Assembly: GCF_000972845.2 (NCBI RefSeq)
Contig: NC_040016.1
Coordinates: 4,236,701 to 4,300,700 of the forward strand
Origin: Larimichthys crocea
Taxonomy: Eukaryota > Chordata > Actinopteri > Sciaenidae
Direction: 5' to 3'
DNA length: 64,000 nt
Positions 38,633 to 51,000 of the stretch are shown piece after piece. The translations under genes were made by a program, and so were the position numbers. Position 1 is the first letter of the stretch. Every line of letters begins with the position of its first letter. The notes below the pieces were generated by a model, which saw only the letters and a program-made list of their open reading frames with translations, was not told the DNA's origin and did not search any database.

Positions 38633-38965
38633 ATGAACGCAGGTTGGTAGTTTGTTGTTTTCTGTTCGTGTCAAAGAGTCCAGAAACCAAACTGTACATG
38701 TTTTACTGCAAACAAAGTGGCGCGGGGCTGATTGAGTGTGTGTTAATGTGTGTGTTTCTGTGTGACTGATGGGGGCGGTGTTAATTAATACAATTCAGTA
38801 AAATCTGTCTTATTTTAATCTGGTCTTATTTTCCTCATATTTTACATACAAATTGTTTCAAATCCAATGCAATTTGATGCAACCTGCTAGTGTTTGAAAT
38901 GTTAATGTTAAAATATTTTCATAGGTAAAATGAAATATTAATATTAAATTAAAATCAGAGCTATA

Positions 38966-39016
<51 letters not shown>

Positions 39017-42000
39017 ACTCGGCGTACTTACGTTATTTCGATAATACCAATGCAGGTGGGTTGAATTTCATATACAGAAGTGTGGTGTGAGTTTAGTAAA
39101 AGTTGCATTCCAGTCCACACTGAGGAAATGTTATATTCTAGGATTAGTAGTAGTGATAGATTATAGGATTATAATCCATAAATGTGGAAGCAGACAATGC
39201 CATTGTTCTATATAGAAGGTCACCTGTCTTGCAAATGCAGTGTTCTGTGAATTGAGAACTGCGAAACTGAAAAGAAGTTGCAGATTTGTGTGATTTCTGT
39301 CTTTAAAGATAATAAACTTGTGACTTTGGAGTTTAGTTGTTAAGACTTGATGGGTAACATTTCATCATGAGGACACAGTCTGAAATCATATCCTGTAAGT
39401 TTGGCACAGACAAGGTCCCTGTGTCTTTCTCTTCCTTTGTTTTTCAAACATTTGTTGTAATTGAATTCTTGTTGCATAATTCATATCCTGTTGTTTGCAG
39501 TTGGGTGCTTTGTCAGACTGGAACCCATGTTTTCTCTCCCAGTTTTATTGTTCTTTGACGTACTCAGAGGACCTTTTTTTAGAAAAAAAAAAAAGTTTGT
39601 GCTCATATGTGTGTGGTTGTGTGTGTGTTTCTGCATGAGTAAGGTTCATGAGAATCGGGGAAGAATGACGAGAAGGAAGTCCATTTGTGTTGTGAAAATC
39701 TGTACTCCTAGAGAGGTTCATGGAGGAGTGATGGGGGGCCATGCTGTTAATGTCCTTCCCCCATGGACATCCTGTGTGGAGTCCTTCAAGAAGGCTCAGC
39801 TGGAGTAGTTAATGAACCTAGAATCTAAAATTCAGAGAGTGGTGACATATAGACAGCAAAAGGTATATGTAAAGACAGAAAGCTATGTATCGTTTCATTA
39901 AAAAAATATTTATATTAGAGTAATGTCTAGAGAGAGACAATGAGAGAGATAGAGAAAGCACTCAGAGATAGCCAGAGTGCACACAGGGTTTAATAGGATG
40001 TGCGTCAGGGCAGGTACTAAATAACAGGAAGAGACAAGGGGTGTACACACTTTGTTAAGTATGGGTGTGTTTCATGACAATACTAAATTTTATAAGCAGT
40101 GCTTTTTAATGACTTCAAAGTTTTTAACACTTAACTGTAAGGTAAGGTCTAGATGCAAAAGCAAGTTAAAAATAGGATGTTGTGATTACAGATGACAGCT
40201 GCCTAATCATCCTTCATGATGCCATGTCAGTACAGATATGGTATTTTGGGGGTAATATAATATCTTATTTTAAAAGTTTTTGATTAAAATTAGCCCATCG
40301 TTTATTAAATATGATTCTGCTGTAAGCGTCCAACCTGCATGTGTCATTTCCCAGACAGGGAGATGTTATTGTTCCTCCTCTAAGTACCCTGTGGCTCTGT
40401 TGTTTTTCCTGCTGATAATGTCCCCTGCACCATTCTGCATGTCACTGACTATTGTATAGGACTTGACTTCCTCTTAGCATTCTATACCAAAACAGGACCC
40501 ACATATTTATCCCTCATGTGAGCTTAGATATTATGTAAAACAGAAAACAAACCAAATGAAATGAAAGTATTATTGAATGTTTCTTACATTTTTTAAATGA
40601 ACTTTTACTCTCTTTACACAGATTTCCAAAATTCACTGCAAGTTCCTCGACCAAAGGTCCGCAGTCATCTGACCATAAAAGTGCAGTCCAAACTGATGTC
40701 CAGGCCGTGTCCATCTGTCCATGGTCCAAAACCTCCTGTTGCGCCCAAACCAAGACCCCTGTATGTGCCTCACAAACACAGGGAGCCCTGCCCCTCACAG
40801 AGCCTGAGTAACGGAGACCTGGCTCATTTAGATGGAGAGACGGAGGATCTCCATGATATGGCTGAGGGTAATCAGGACAAAGAGGAGAAAAGTGAGGCAG
40901 AGGATGGAGTTAATGACAATGGTATAGGACCCAATGATAAAGACAACATAGTAGAAGGACAAATTGAGGAGGAAACCGAAAAGGAGGTAGACATATTAGA
41001 TAATGATCGCGACAGCATTGGCTCTGAGGACACAATCAAAGCAGATGATGGTTCAATTGTTGACACTACTGAGGATGAAAACACTGACAATGACTTGAAC
41101 CAGCCTGAAGGTGGCAATCACACTGATGATGACAATACATCAACACCCGCACTTCCTCCTGCTGACAGGGAGGATGAAAGAGGAGAAGAAACAGAAGAGG
41201 AGGAACAGAGTTGTAGTGAAAACAATGAAATACTTTGTGACTCAGCAGGACACTCAGATGTAGAGGAAGAAGTCCTTGACCAGTCACACAGTCGAGGTGA
41301 TACAGGCAATGATACTGGGCATAATGATGTGGACAGTGAGGACTGTGTGCACTGTCCTGAGGAGACTGAGCTGGAAGCTGGAGGATTTGCATTTGGATTC
41401 AGTGTGCTTCCAACTGTAACTGAGGAGTATCCCTATGATGTGATTGGCCCCACAGATGATGCTAGTTCTACATGTGAATCATGTGACCCAGCTGAAACAG
41501 GGGATGCAGAGGTATGGCAACCAGAACGGGCTACCAAGGACCTGTCTGGCTGTTTCAGATTCACATCCAGCACTGAGGATGTGTTTGGACCTTATTCGGT
41601 CATTGAAGCTGTTCCAGCAAATTTGGCAGATACTGCTGACCCAGAGTGGAGTCAGGATGACACTGATGACATACCTTCAAATGAAATGCAAACAGCAAGT
41701 GCTTCTAACCAGGAACCTTACTATGTGTCATCAAATGATGTGGACAAGCTAGATGATAAGCAAACCCTCTCAGAACAGGAGGAAACCGAGGAAGTCAATG
41801 ATCAGTCAAATCAGCACAAAGACAAAGCAAAGGACAGTGAGTCAGCAGATGAATATGCAGACATTGACGATTCACTCTGCATTAAAGCAGATGAGCAGTG
41901 TGTCTCATCGGAGGATTATGTCGAGATAGGTGATGAAGATGAAGAGGAGGAAACAGAAAAGAAACATATCAAAGGAAAAAGTGCAAAAGAGAGAACTGCT

Positions 42001-45000
42001 AAACGAGAGCAGGCCTTCCTCAGCCAGCGAGCAAGCTGTCAGCCTCGCCTAAGGTTGTGCAACATCACTGTGCCAACAGACCTGGACCTGGGCCGCACCC
42101 CCGAGCTCACCAACAGGGTGGTGTTTGCCCACACCACTGAGGCCTTTGAAGAGGACATTGAGGAACTGGACTGCCATATTGTGCCTTACTATGAAGACAC
42201 AGACTCTGACAGCGAAGAGCATATATACGAAGAAGCTGGGTTTGACTCAGAAGGGGAGAACTTTGTGACACTTGATCGGAAGACTATTGTCACACGATCA
42301 CGCTCTTATTCTGGGAAAGTTCCGGGTTACGTCCCAGAAACTGTACCAGAGGAGACAGGGACGGAGTACCAGACTCATGACTACTGCACAGTGGCCTTGG
42401 ATAAGACCAATGAACCTCTTAGCCATTCACAGCAGCCTGGGGTCAACAATCTGATCCCATCTATGAAGTCTCGCCGCTTCTTGTTATATTCCCGATCTGC
42501 AGAGGGTACAGAATTGTCTTTGACCACTCCCACAGAGATCGGCCATTCTCTAAAGGATGACATAAGAATAAGAAGGAAAGATGATACTCTTTCACTTCCG
42601 TGTGTCATAACATCTTCTGGAAGTTTCTCTCAGCGTAGCCATCAATCATCCAGTGGTGTTTCCACGCCAACCTCTCTAGTGGACATTCCACCACCCTTTG
42701 AGCTGGCATACATTACCAAAAGACCAGTCACCAAGAGTTCTCCATCTCTCCTGATCCAGCATGAACCCAATGACATACCTAAGAAGAAAAAGTCTTCCTT
42801 CAAGCGCTTTCTGGCACTTAAGTTCAAAAAGAAAACAGATTCGAAGGGTTTTAGTGATGGAAGTGTCCGCTCTTCGCGTTCTTCCTCCGAGTCCAGCCAC
42901 CACGGCCCAGTAAGAGTCATAGAGCTTGATCGCAGAAGCAATGGCAGCTCTCCTCAGCTTCAGTCTCATATAGTGAACCCCCAACAGCGTCCTTTAGACC
43001 TGCCATCCTCCTTTGTCCACCATCAGAGAAGAAAATCTTATGGCAGAGGCGTCTCCAGAGTGGAATCCTTTGAGGAGCGTTCTCGACGCTCCGCCATGCC
43101 ACTGCCTTTGACCAAACCTCGCTCCATCTCTTTCCCCAGTGCAGACACCTCAGACTATGAAAACATCCCAGCCATGAGCTCAGACTATGAGAACATCCAG
43201 ATCCCAGGCAGACCCACCAGATCCCACACTGTGACTGAGTTTTTTGAGGACCCAAGCCGCAGTACAGTTCAGTGCAATGAGAATGATGGCTATGTGGATA
43301 TGAACAGTTTCACTGGGATTGACAGCAAACCCCAGCCAAAAGACGATACTGAAAGGTATAGTAAAATCTCAATAAATGATTTTGTGTCATCTCAAGAAAG
43401 GATTGATTGCCAGAACCCATCTAATGATATGTAGCCATATAGATGCTTTTATTTGCCCCTTTCTCTAAAAGGTCTGATGCCAACTTATGGTGGTTGGTGG
43501 ACACACACAAGCTTTATATACCTAGACACAAAACAATGCAGGTGAATCGGATTTTGTTTGTGGTGCTCATAGCACTTCTTCAGTGCTATGGCCATCCCAA
43601 ATGAAATTCCATTCACCTCCATTATATTGGGGTTGAAGCAAAAATGTCAGGGGCAGATATCTCAAAATATGGGCAATTAAAATCAAACATATCTACATCG
43701 CTAGACACCACAAAATGATCCGTAATTATCAACAGTATCCATGACTATGATTACAAGTTAGTCAAACAATATATCAGTTGATTGACAGGAAATTAATTGG
43801 CAACTGTTTTGATAATGAGTCTTAAACCATTTATCACCAAAGATGCTGAATGCTGTCTTTTTCGTTCACTTACTCTTTAAATAGTAATATTTGCTGGTTT
43901 TCTTAGTCTCATCTGTAATGGTTATTTGAACATATTAAGGTTTAAGGCTGCTGGACAGAAAAAACAAGCTATGTGAAGATATGACTCTGGGAACAAGGGA
44001 TAGTCATTACACTTTTTTCCACACACATTTTCTGACATTTTATAACCAAAGCAATTAATCAATAGATTAAAGGCACATGAACCAATAATCAAAACAGTTT
44101 GCAGCCTAATTGCATGCTATTTTTTTATATTTTCTTATATGTGGCAGTATTTAAGTGTAGAAACTAAACATATCCTTTATGTTCAGTTCGTAGTCTAAAG
44201 AAGAAATAAGAGTGTTTATCTCTGGAATCTTAAAATAGTCCAGAGTTGTGAGACCTGGACCTATCTGCAGCAAAGGGCAATCTCAAGCCCTGAACGGCAG
44301 ACTAATATTCTTACAGTGTATCTTAGATGAGCAGAGGGTACCTGGCTGAGTAGAATCAGGTCTCCCTCTTGTAGGAAGGTGTTCAGTGAAAGACGAGCAG
44401 CCTGCTGTGTCAGGCATCACTGGCTCTGGGAAGACGGACAATGCTTGTGGGAGAGCTTACTCCTGTTTTTCATTTGGTGAATTTAGAGGTCACATCTGGT
44501 GCGGCTGCTTCCTCTGCAAGTCTGAGGTGATAGAACAGGTAATGACAATTGGGTAGCTCGCTGAGCGCAGGTTATTCACATTGGAGATAGTCATTATGTG
44601 CGGCAATTAAAAGTGGAAAAAGTGTGGGGGAGTTCCTTTCACACAAGAAAGTTGAGACGGGTGAGGGAAAAGGTGAGAGAACAAGGGGAGCCGATGTGTG
44701 AAGAGAAGGTGCAGACGAGTAAGAAAACAAAGAGTATAGCGATAAAGTAATATAAAGGAGGGGGAGGGGAAAGTGAGAACAGCAGAAAGGGAACAAGAGC
44801 AGTTCTGGTGTAATTGCTCTCCTGTACCTGACACTTATGGTTAAGTTTAGGAGGGCTTTTATTAAAGTAGCCCTCTCCCGAGTGTTCCTCTTTCATTGGA
44901 CCCTAGAGGGGCGACTGGATTTACTGCAGTGTGTGATAGAGTGAGGAATCGCCGTGGTCAGACTGTACCAAATTACCCCGGCCTGTGCCACAGCTCCAGT

Positions 45001-48000
45001 CACTGTAGGCCACAGTCTTTCCCCAGTCTTAATAAAATAGTTGTGTTTGATGACCTGTGTGTAGTCAAAGAGACAGGCCATTACCAAGAGCTTCTTAAAA
45101 GGCTTAGGATAATCTTGGGACAAAATACTTCTTCTTTTTATTTCTGATGGTGCCCTATATAATTCATGTGCAGCTACTATTTTCCACAACTCTTTTGCCT
45201 ATGTAGAAAAGGTTTCAGCTCACAGCTCGTATAAATTATACAACGAGGTGGTAACTTTTCACTCATTCTTGCTGCACAGAATAAGTGAAAAGTTACCACC
45301 TCGCCTCTCTTTATCTCCATTGTATTTTAAACTATACATATGTCAACATTTGAAACGTGTCCATTTCCCAAACAAAGGTCCCTCAGTGAGGACTGTTTTT
45401 GTTGTGGCTCATTGTGTTGTGGAGGTCTCTCTCCACTCACAATGATGCAAATAACCTGAACCTAAATCTGTCCTGACACCTCGCCTTCGGTGCATTCCCC
45501 CCGGAGATGCTTCTGTTGCCAGGGCCACTCTTTAGTGTGTGTATACAGGGATGTTTTATGTTTATTTGAGTGTGAGCGCATGTATGTGTGCACATGTTTG
45601 CCCACAATATAAATCATGTGTAGTCAGTGTAGGTGTTTGTACAGGCCATTGTGTGTACATCTTACCCTAAATTCTAAGCTTGACATTGCTGCCGTCCTGG
45701 GCTGTGTGGCTGATGTTAGCTGATGATGACAGTGATTTATAGAGAACACATTCAAGAGTCAACATGGTTTTAGTTCCACAGAGGGAAAGGTGGATTTTTG
45801 TGGAGAGAAAAATGACTGAATTGCCCCACAGTGCTACACACAAAAGGATCGTGCTTACAGTAGCAGACATGCATTTTAAGGAGTGTTCACAAAGCTGCTG
45901 TGCCACAAGCTTGGCTTGTTCCACTTGTGTGATTAATGTGTAGCACCATTCACACACTGCTTCTGCGTGAGCATTCAGGCTAAGCTAAGAGACATGTTCA
46001 TTAGCAAGCTACCGTAGTGTACAATGGAAAAAGAAAAGGCACACTAATGATTCATCACAAACCTAACCAAGGTATTTGTTTGTGTGTGTGCATATATGTG
46101 CATACACACTAAGTTACAACTCAGTGCTGCTTTATCAAAGATGAGGCTCCAGCAGAGTATGCAGTCTCAGCAAGATTGTCCTTGCCAAGTAGCCATGTAG
46201 GAGCAAATGAGTGTTGAAATAGGCGTTTTAGCAAAAAAAAAAAGCTCAGGATTTGTGATTGTGCTCAACTCAGAGCCCATTAGGTGTTCTTTATGTCAAC
46301 TTTAAGCAGTTCCAGGTAGACTTACAACAGTAAGGCTATGTGCACCCCTATAGTGGTGTGTCCAGTAAGATACTGCTTATGCATGCAACATTGTACATCT
46401 CTAGCTTTCCCTTTGGGGTCAGTTTTACTTCAAACAGTTAAACATGAACCTCTGTAGAGTGATGACAAAGGCCTGCCATGCCGCCCAACAGCCCCTCCAC
46501 CCACTTTTATGTTAGTGTTAGTAGTGATGAGGGAGCCATCTTAAGTACATTGTTGTACTGGGTGTTGGCTGTGTGCTGTGTGGCGAGGTGGTGGACAGGG
46601 TGTGTCGTTGGCTCGCCAGGTCTGGTGCCAGGCGCTCTGAGGTCATTGCCAGGTCATCCCCGGGGAGGAAGTGTCCAGCCTAGGAGCTTCCCACCACGCT
46701 GTTTACAGGAAATGCAGGACGAGGGCGGGGCTCTGGCAGTAGGTGGAGACAGGGGAAGACAGATAGGATGACGGCAGGAGAAGGGGGTCACTGTGGTGGG
46801 GTGGAGGTTCCCAGACTCTCCCTTGAACAACAAGATGAGGTGTGGTCCTGTCAGGAATGTCAGGTCTGCTGTTATTGTTGCTCCAGTTTGTCAGGAATGC
46901 CTCAAGCCTCCCACTTCATAAATACGAAAAGTGCTGTTATGGCATAGAGGATAAATCAACTGAAAACAAGTTAGCAGAGGTTATAACACAGTTGCATATT
47001 TGGCCCTGAATCACAGCCTGTCACATGATGTTGGGTTAATATTATCCAAAGTCGTCTTCCACCTCATTACAGATGAGGCAGCAGCAGCCTTCACAAATCA
47101 CTTTATCAAACACTTCACAACAGATGCAGCACAATAGCCACAGGCTATGTGTAATCATCATCACTAAAAGCAGCAAACAGTTTAAAACTGCTTCCATTCT
47201 CTTAATCCCCTCCATTAGTATCCCAATCCTCTATAGTTAGCTGGCTAATGAACCCATTCAGCTGATCCTACTTCCTATAATAGTGCCATTACAAATGGAA
47301 AAGGCCTGTCGGATTGCGCCTAATATATATTTTAATACTCAATGTTTGGCTCAATTGAATTACATATTACAAGCATCGTCAAATTTGTAGGAGACTGGTA
47401 GAATCCATGTCTTTTCACATCCATTGTGTCCTCTTCTGAATTTGACACAGTAGATTTAACCTTGCCGTGTTATATAAGACATTGCATTTGGCTGGCACAA
47501 TAGCATTGCCAATGGTCTTGTAAAGGGGCTTCACATATTACCATATTGTAATATCACATATTTGCAGATTTAAATATAGAAGTATTATATGAAGATGACT
47601 GCAGCTAAACAAAGGTATGTCTGGGATTATTTTTTTATATATAGGAAAATGGGCTACGTTGGTATAGTAGAATTCCAAGTGAGATGTAAATTAAAGAAGA
47701 AATTATTTAAATGTAACTAAAATGAAAAATATAAATTGTTTTTTTGTTTTTTTTGCACACAATATTCCACCGCAGCACAAATGTTTTCAGAGGCTGTGCT
47801 GTTGATGGTGCAGAGTGCAAAGGTGAAGGTGAGAATCTGCAGCACATTTCTCTTGGACATATGAAAGAATTCCCCTCACTCATAGAATAAATCAAAGCTT
47901 AAGAAAGAGTTCAAAGAAGAACCATCCCTCCTGCTCTCTTTCCTTCACAACATCACCCAGAAGCCCACACTAGGGTGACCTATCTACTCTGAGGTCAAAC

Positions 48001-51000
48001 ATGAGTAATGGCCTGTAGGTGCTTTCTTCAGCCCACCCAACAGTGCTATGGGTGTGTGTGCGGGTGGTGTAGTGTGAACCTCATGAAGTATGAGTGTGTC
48101 TGAATGGAAATGAAGTCCAGTGGGGTAACTCTGTTAACCTTTGGTCTCCTAATAGTCGTCTACTCTGTGCACACACAGGACGGTTTAAGGTATTAGGATC
48201 AACATTCATGATTATTTGTAAAATGCCAGAAAGCCAAATCTCACAATTGAGGACCTGAAACCAGAGAATTGTCTGTCAGCTAATCCATTAATCAGCTAAT
48301 ATCTGCTGCTCCACAGAGGAACATCTGTAAGGTTATTTGGTAATAAACCTCTTTACAGAACACTTTAATCTAATGTATTCTTTGTATTCCTGTGTCAAAA
48401 CTTGAGAATTCACAGCAGTGATCAAGTTTAAAATCTTTTTTTAGTTTAATGTAACACCTCTCAGTACCATAGAATCAAAGTAAATTCAAAATTTTAATCC
48501 ATTATGCATGGTAAGGTAGAAATTCGTTATAGAAAAGGCAGATAGTATATCAGCTTCGCTTAACGAGTGTCCCAAAGGTTTATTTTTCCTTTAACACCAC
48601 AAGCCAGTTTAACTTGCCAAGTATTAGTGTCATTGTATGCCTCATTGCAGTACCTGTAGTATTCTAAATCCATTCTCTAGTAGAACTTAAAGAATAAAAA
48701 AAGTGTTCTTTAGGCAGTGAATATTTATTGTGCTGTAAGTGTACACCACTTATGTTCTATGTATGACATACTGCACAAAGAACCAGCTTTCATACTGATA
48801 CCGGTGGTGAACTTTGTGTGTTATGAAACTTTTCCATTAGTTGTCTCAATAGATAACAAGTATTCTCAAAGAAGCTAAAGGACAAGCTGTCTTGTCATAT
48901 ACTGTGGGTGCTTTGAGAATACTTGTTATCCGGTTATAATCCTGCCAGTGTGAATTTGGTCAAACATGCTGTATGGGTTTTAATGGGCCAGAGGACATTA
49001 ATAATTACCACAGGTAGCATTGAAAGGGATTATATATGAAATGACCTAAAACGTGCCCCCCTCAGGTACAGACACAAAAGGATTACTAGTGTACAAACAC
49101 AACTGTGCCATCTGTGAGAAGAGCGAATTATGAAAGGCATTACGGTGTGCCACTAGAGGACTCTATGTGAGGAGTTGAAATGCTCAGAGACACACACAGG
49201 AAAAGGAAAAACATATATTTACAGAGGACTAGGAGTGTTGCTTAGTGCTTTGAGAATATGCTGCTGCAAAGATAGTATACATCGGATTTTTACAGTAAAT
49301 GTGCTATCTGAAATGTGTGTCCTCAATGCCTCCTGGCTTTCTTATGTGAAAATATACAGCGTCTTGACTTATGATGGAGGTAACGCTATTAAACTCATGC
49401 TATTTTGTAGATACTGTTATTGTATTAAATATTCATATTTCAGTACCAGTGCAGCTTTGCTGTATTCATAGTGTCTTTTCTTTCCTTTGCCAGTGCCTAC
49501 ACGGAGCCTTTCCCAATGAACCCTGTCTCTGTTGGGCTGTCAGCAGACGAGGACCACGGGCGTACCTCAGAGGAGGAAGAGGGCGTGGCAGAGCAAGGTT
49601 ATGACCGACAGGTGAGATTTGGGGTACAGAGACAAATGGAAGCAGGGTACAGGTTAGTTAATTCAAACCTCTAGGCGACCAACTGGTCCAGCATATGCTG
49701 CAAGGGTCATGTTGAACGCATGTGGTAGATTTGAATAATGACTATAAAATAATACAATTAAATGCTCCGTGGGACATGCACAGGTCTAGAATGATCCATT
49801 TGATATGTGGGACTTACATATTACAGATTGAACATTATGCTAGTTGAAATGTATCACCTCAAACTCCCCAGACTCCCGTACAGTAAAAGGCAGCCATTTT
49901 ACAGTAGCTCAGAGATGGATCCCACCCTTCCTGCTGCTACCACAATAATATCAGGCCTCTGCTCCCATCATGTGGCACACATTTCCTTGTTTTCTTCTTC
50001 AAAGAAAAAGAAATACAATAAACTGAAGGAAAAACAGAGAGGAAGAGGACCAGGGAGACCAGGAGTGTTTTGGTTTTATTTCGAGGAAATAAGGATCAGT
50101 GTTAATGCTGTATTTGTGAAATGCCCCACATAGGAAAAAATAACACTGATAAAGCACAGGAGCTTTGCTGGTAAACCCCTAAATGGCGTCAATGTTATGT
50201 TATGGCTCGGATGTTTTGAGACCCTGTGATTAGCCTCTAAATCAATGGGCAGCATTGTTGTCACCACACACACAGCCTCTCATACATAATGCATCTGAAT
50301 TTAAAAGTCCCGTATTTGAGAAAGCCTTCATGTCTATGCTGCACTGTAATGAAATAATCAGTCTTATCTTGACAGCAGAAATCTAGCCAAAAAAAAATGT
50401 GAATTTGCTTTTTTCGCAACTCTCCTTGGCTGCTGTACTCGTAGCTGTAGCTGCTCCTATTAATGTTTCAGAAGCATAAGTGCCCACAGAGAGCCTTTAA
50501 ACATTAGCTGTGTTCATTCATCTCCCACTGTTCTCCCTCCCTGTCACCTAGATTGATGGCCGATCCCGAGCTTTCTACGTCGCCAAAGAGCTCGTCGACT
50601 CAGAGAGACTGTGAGCATCCGCATGCAAGGATTTCCCCATTTGCACACTTCCCCCGCATGTCATTACACACAAACATGTGGCATTCAAATTTTTGTCTGC
50701 TCTCCTATGCCTTGCAACTGTATCTCTCCTGCTCCTACACCAATTCATCGAGCTACATGTGGAGAAACTGACAAAAAAGCCAATTACACAAATGTCTTCT
50801 GTACACCAGCCTTCTGATTTGCCAGCTACACACTTAAATGAGTAGAAATATTAACATATTTGTGTAGAAGGTTGTAAATTCCTTTTCACTGTTTTATAAG
50901 AACTTATTTTTTATCTCTTTTTTGTTTTCTAGGCATGTCAGTGCCCTCAAGTACCTTCAAGAGGTAAGAAAGCCTTCACTGTGTGTTCATATAAGCTTTC

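Noticed and set aside
38618..38642. MMSHNER reading as the start of FGD5
   Set aside because: This frame is out of phase with the large exon at 40622; only the ATG at 38633 joins in frame.
40872..41392. Antisense Ser/His-rich ORFs opposite the fgd5 large exon
   Set aside because: They are shadows of the Asp/Glu-rich (GAN-rich) coding strand and have no independent signal.
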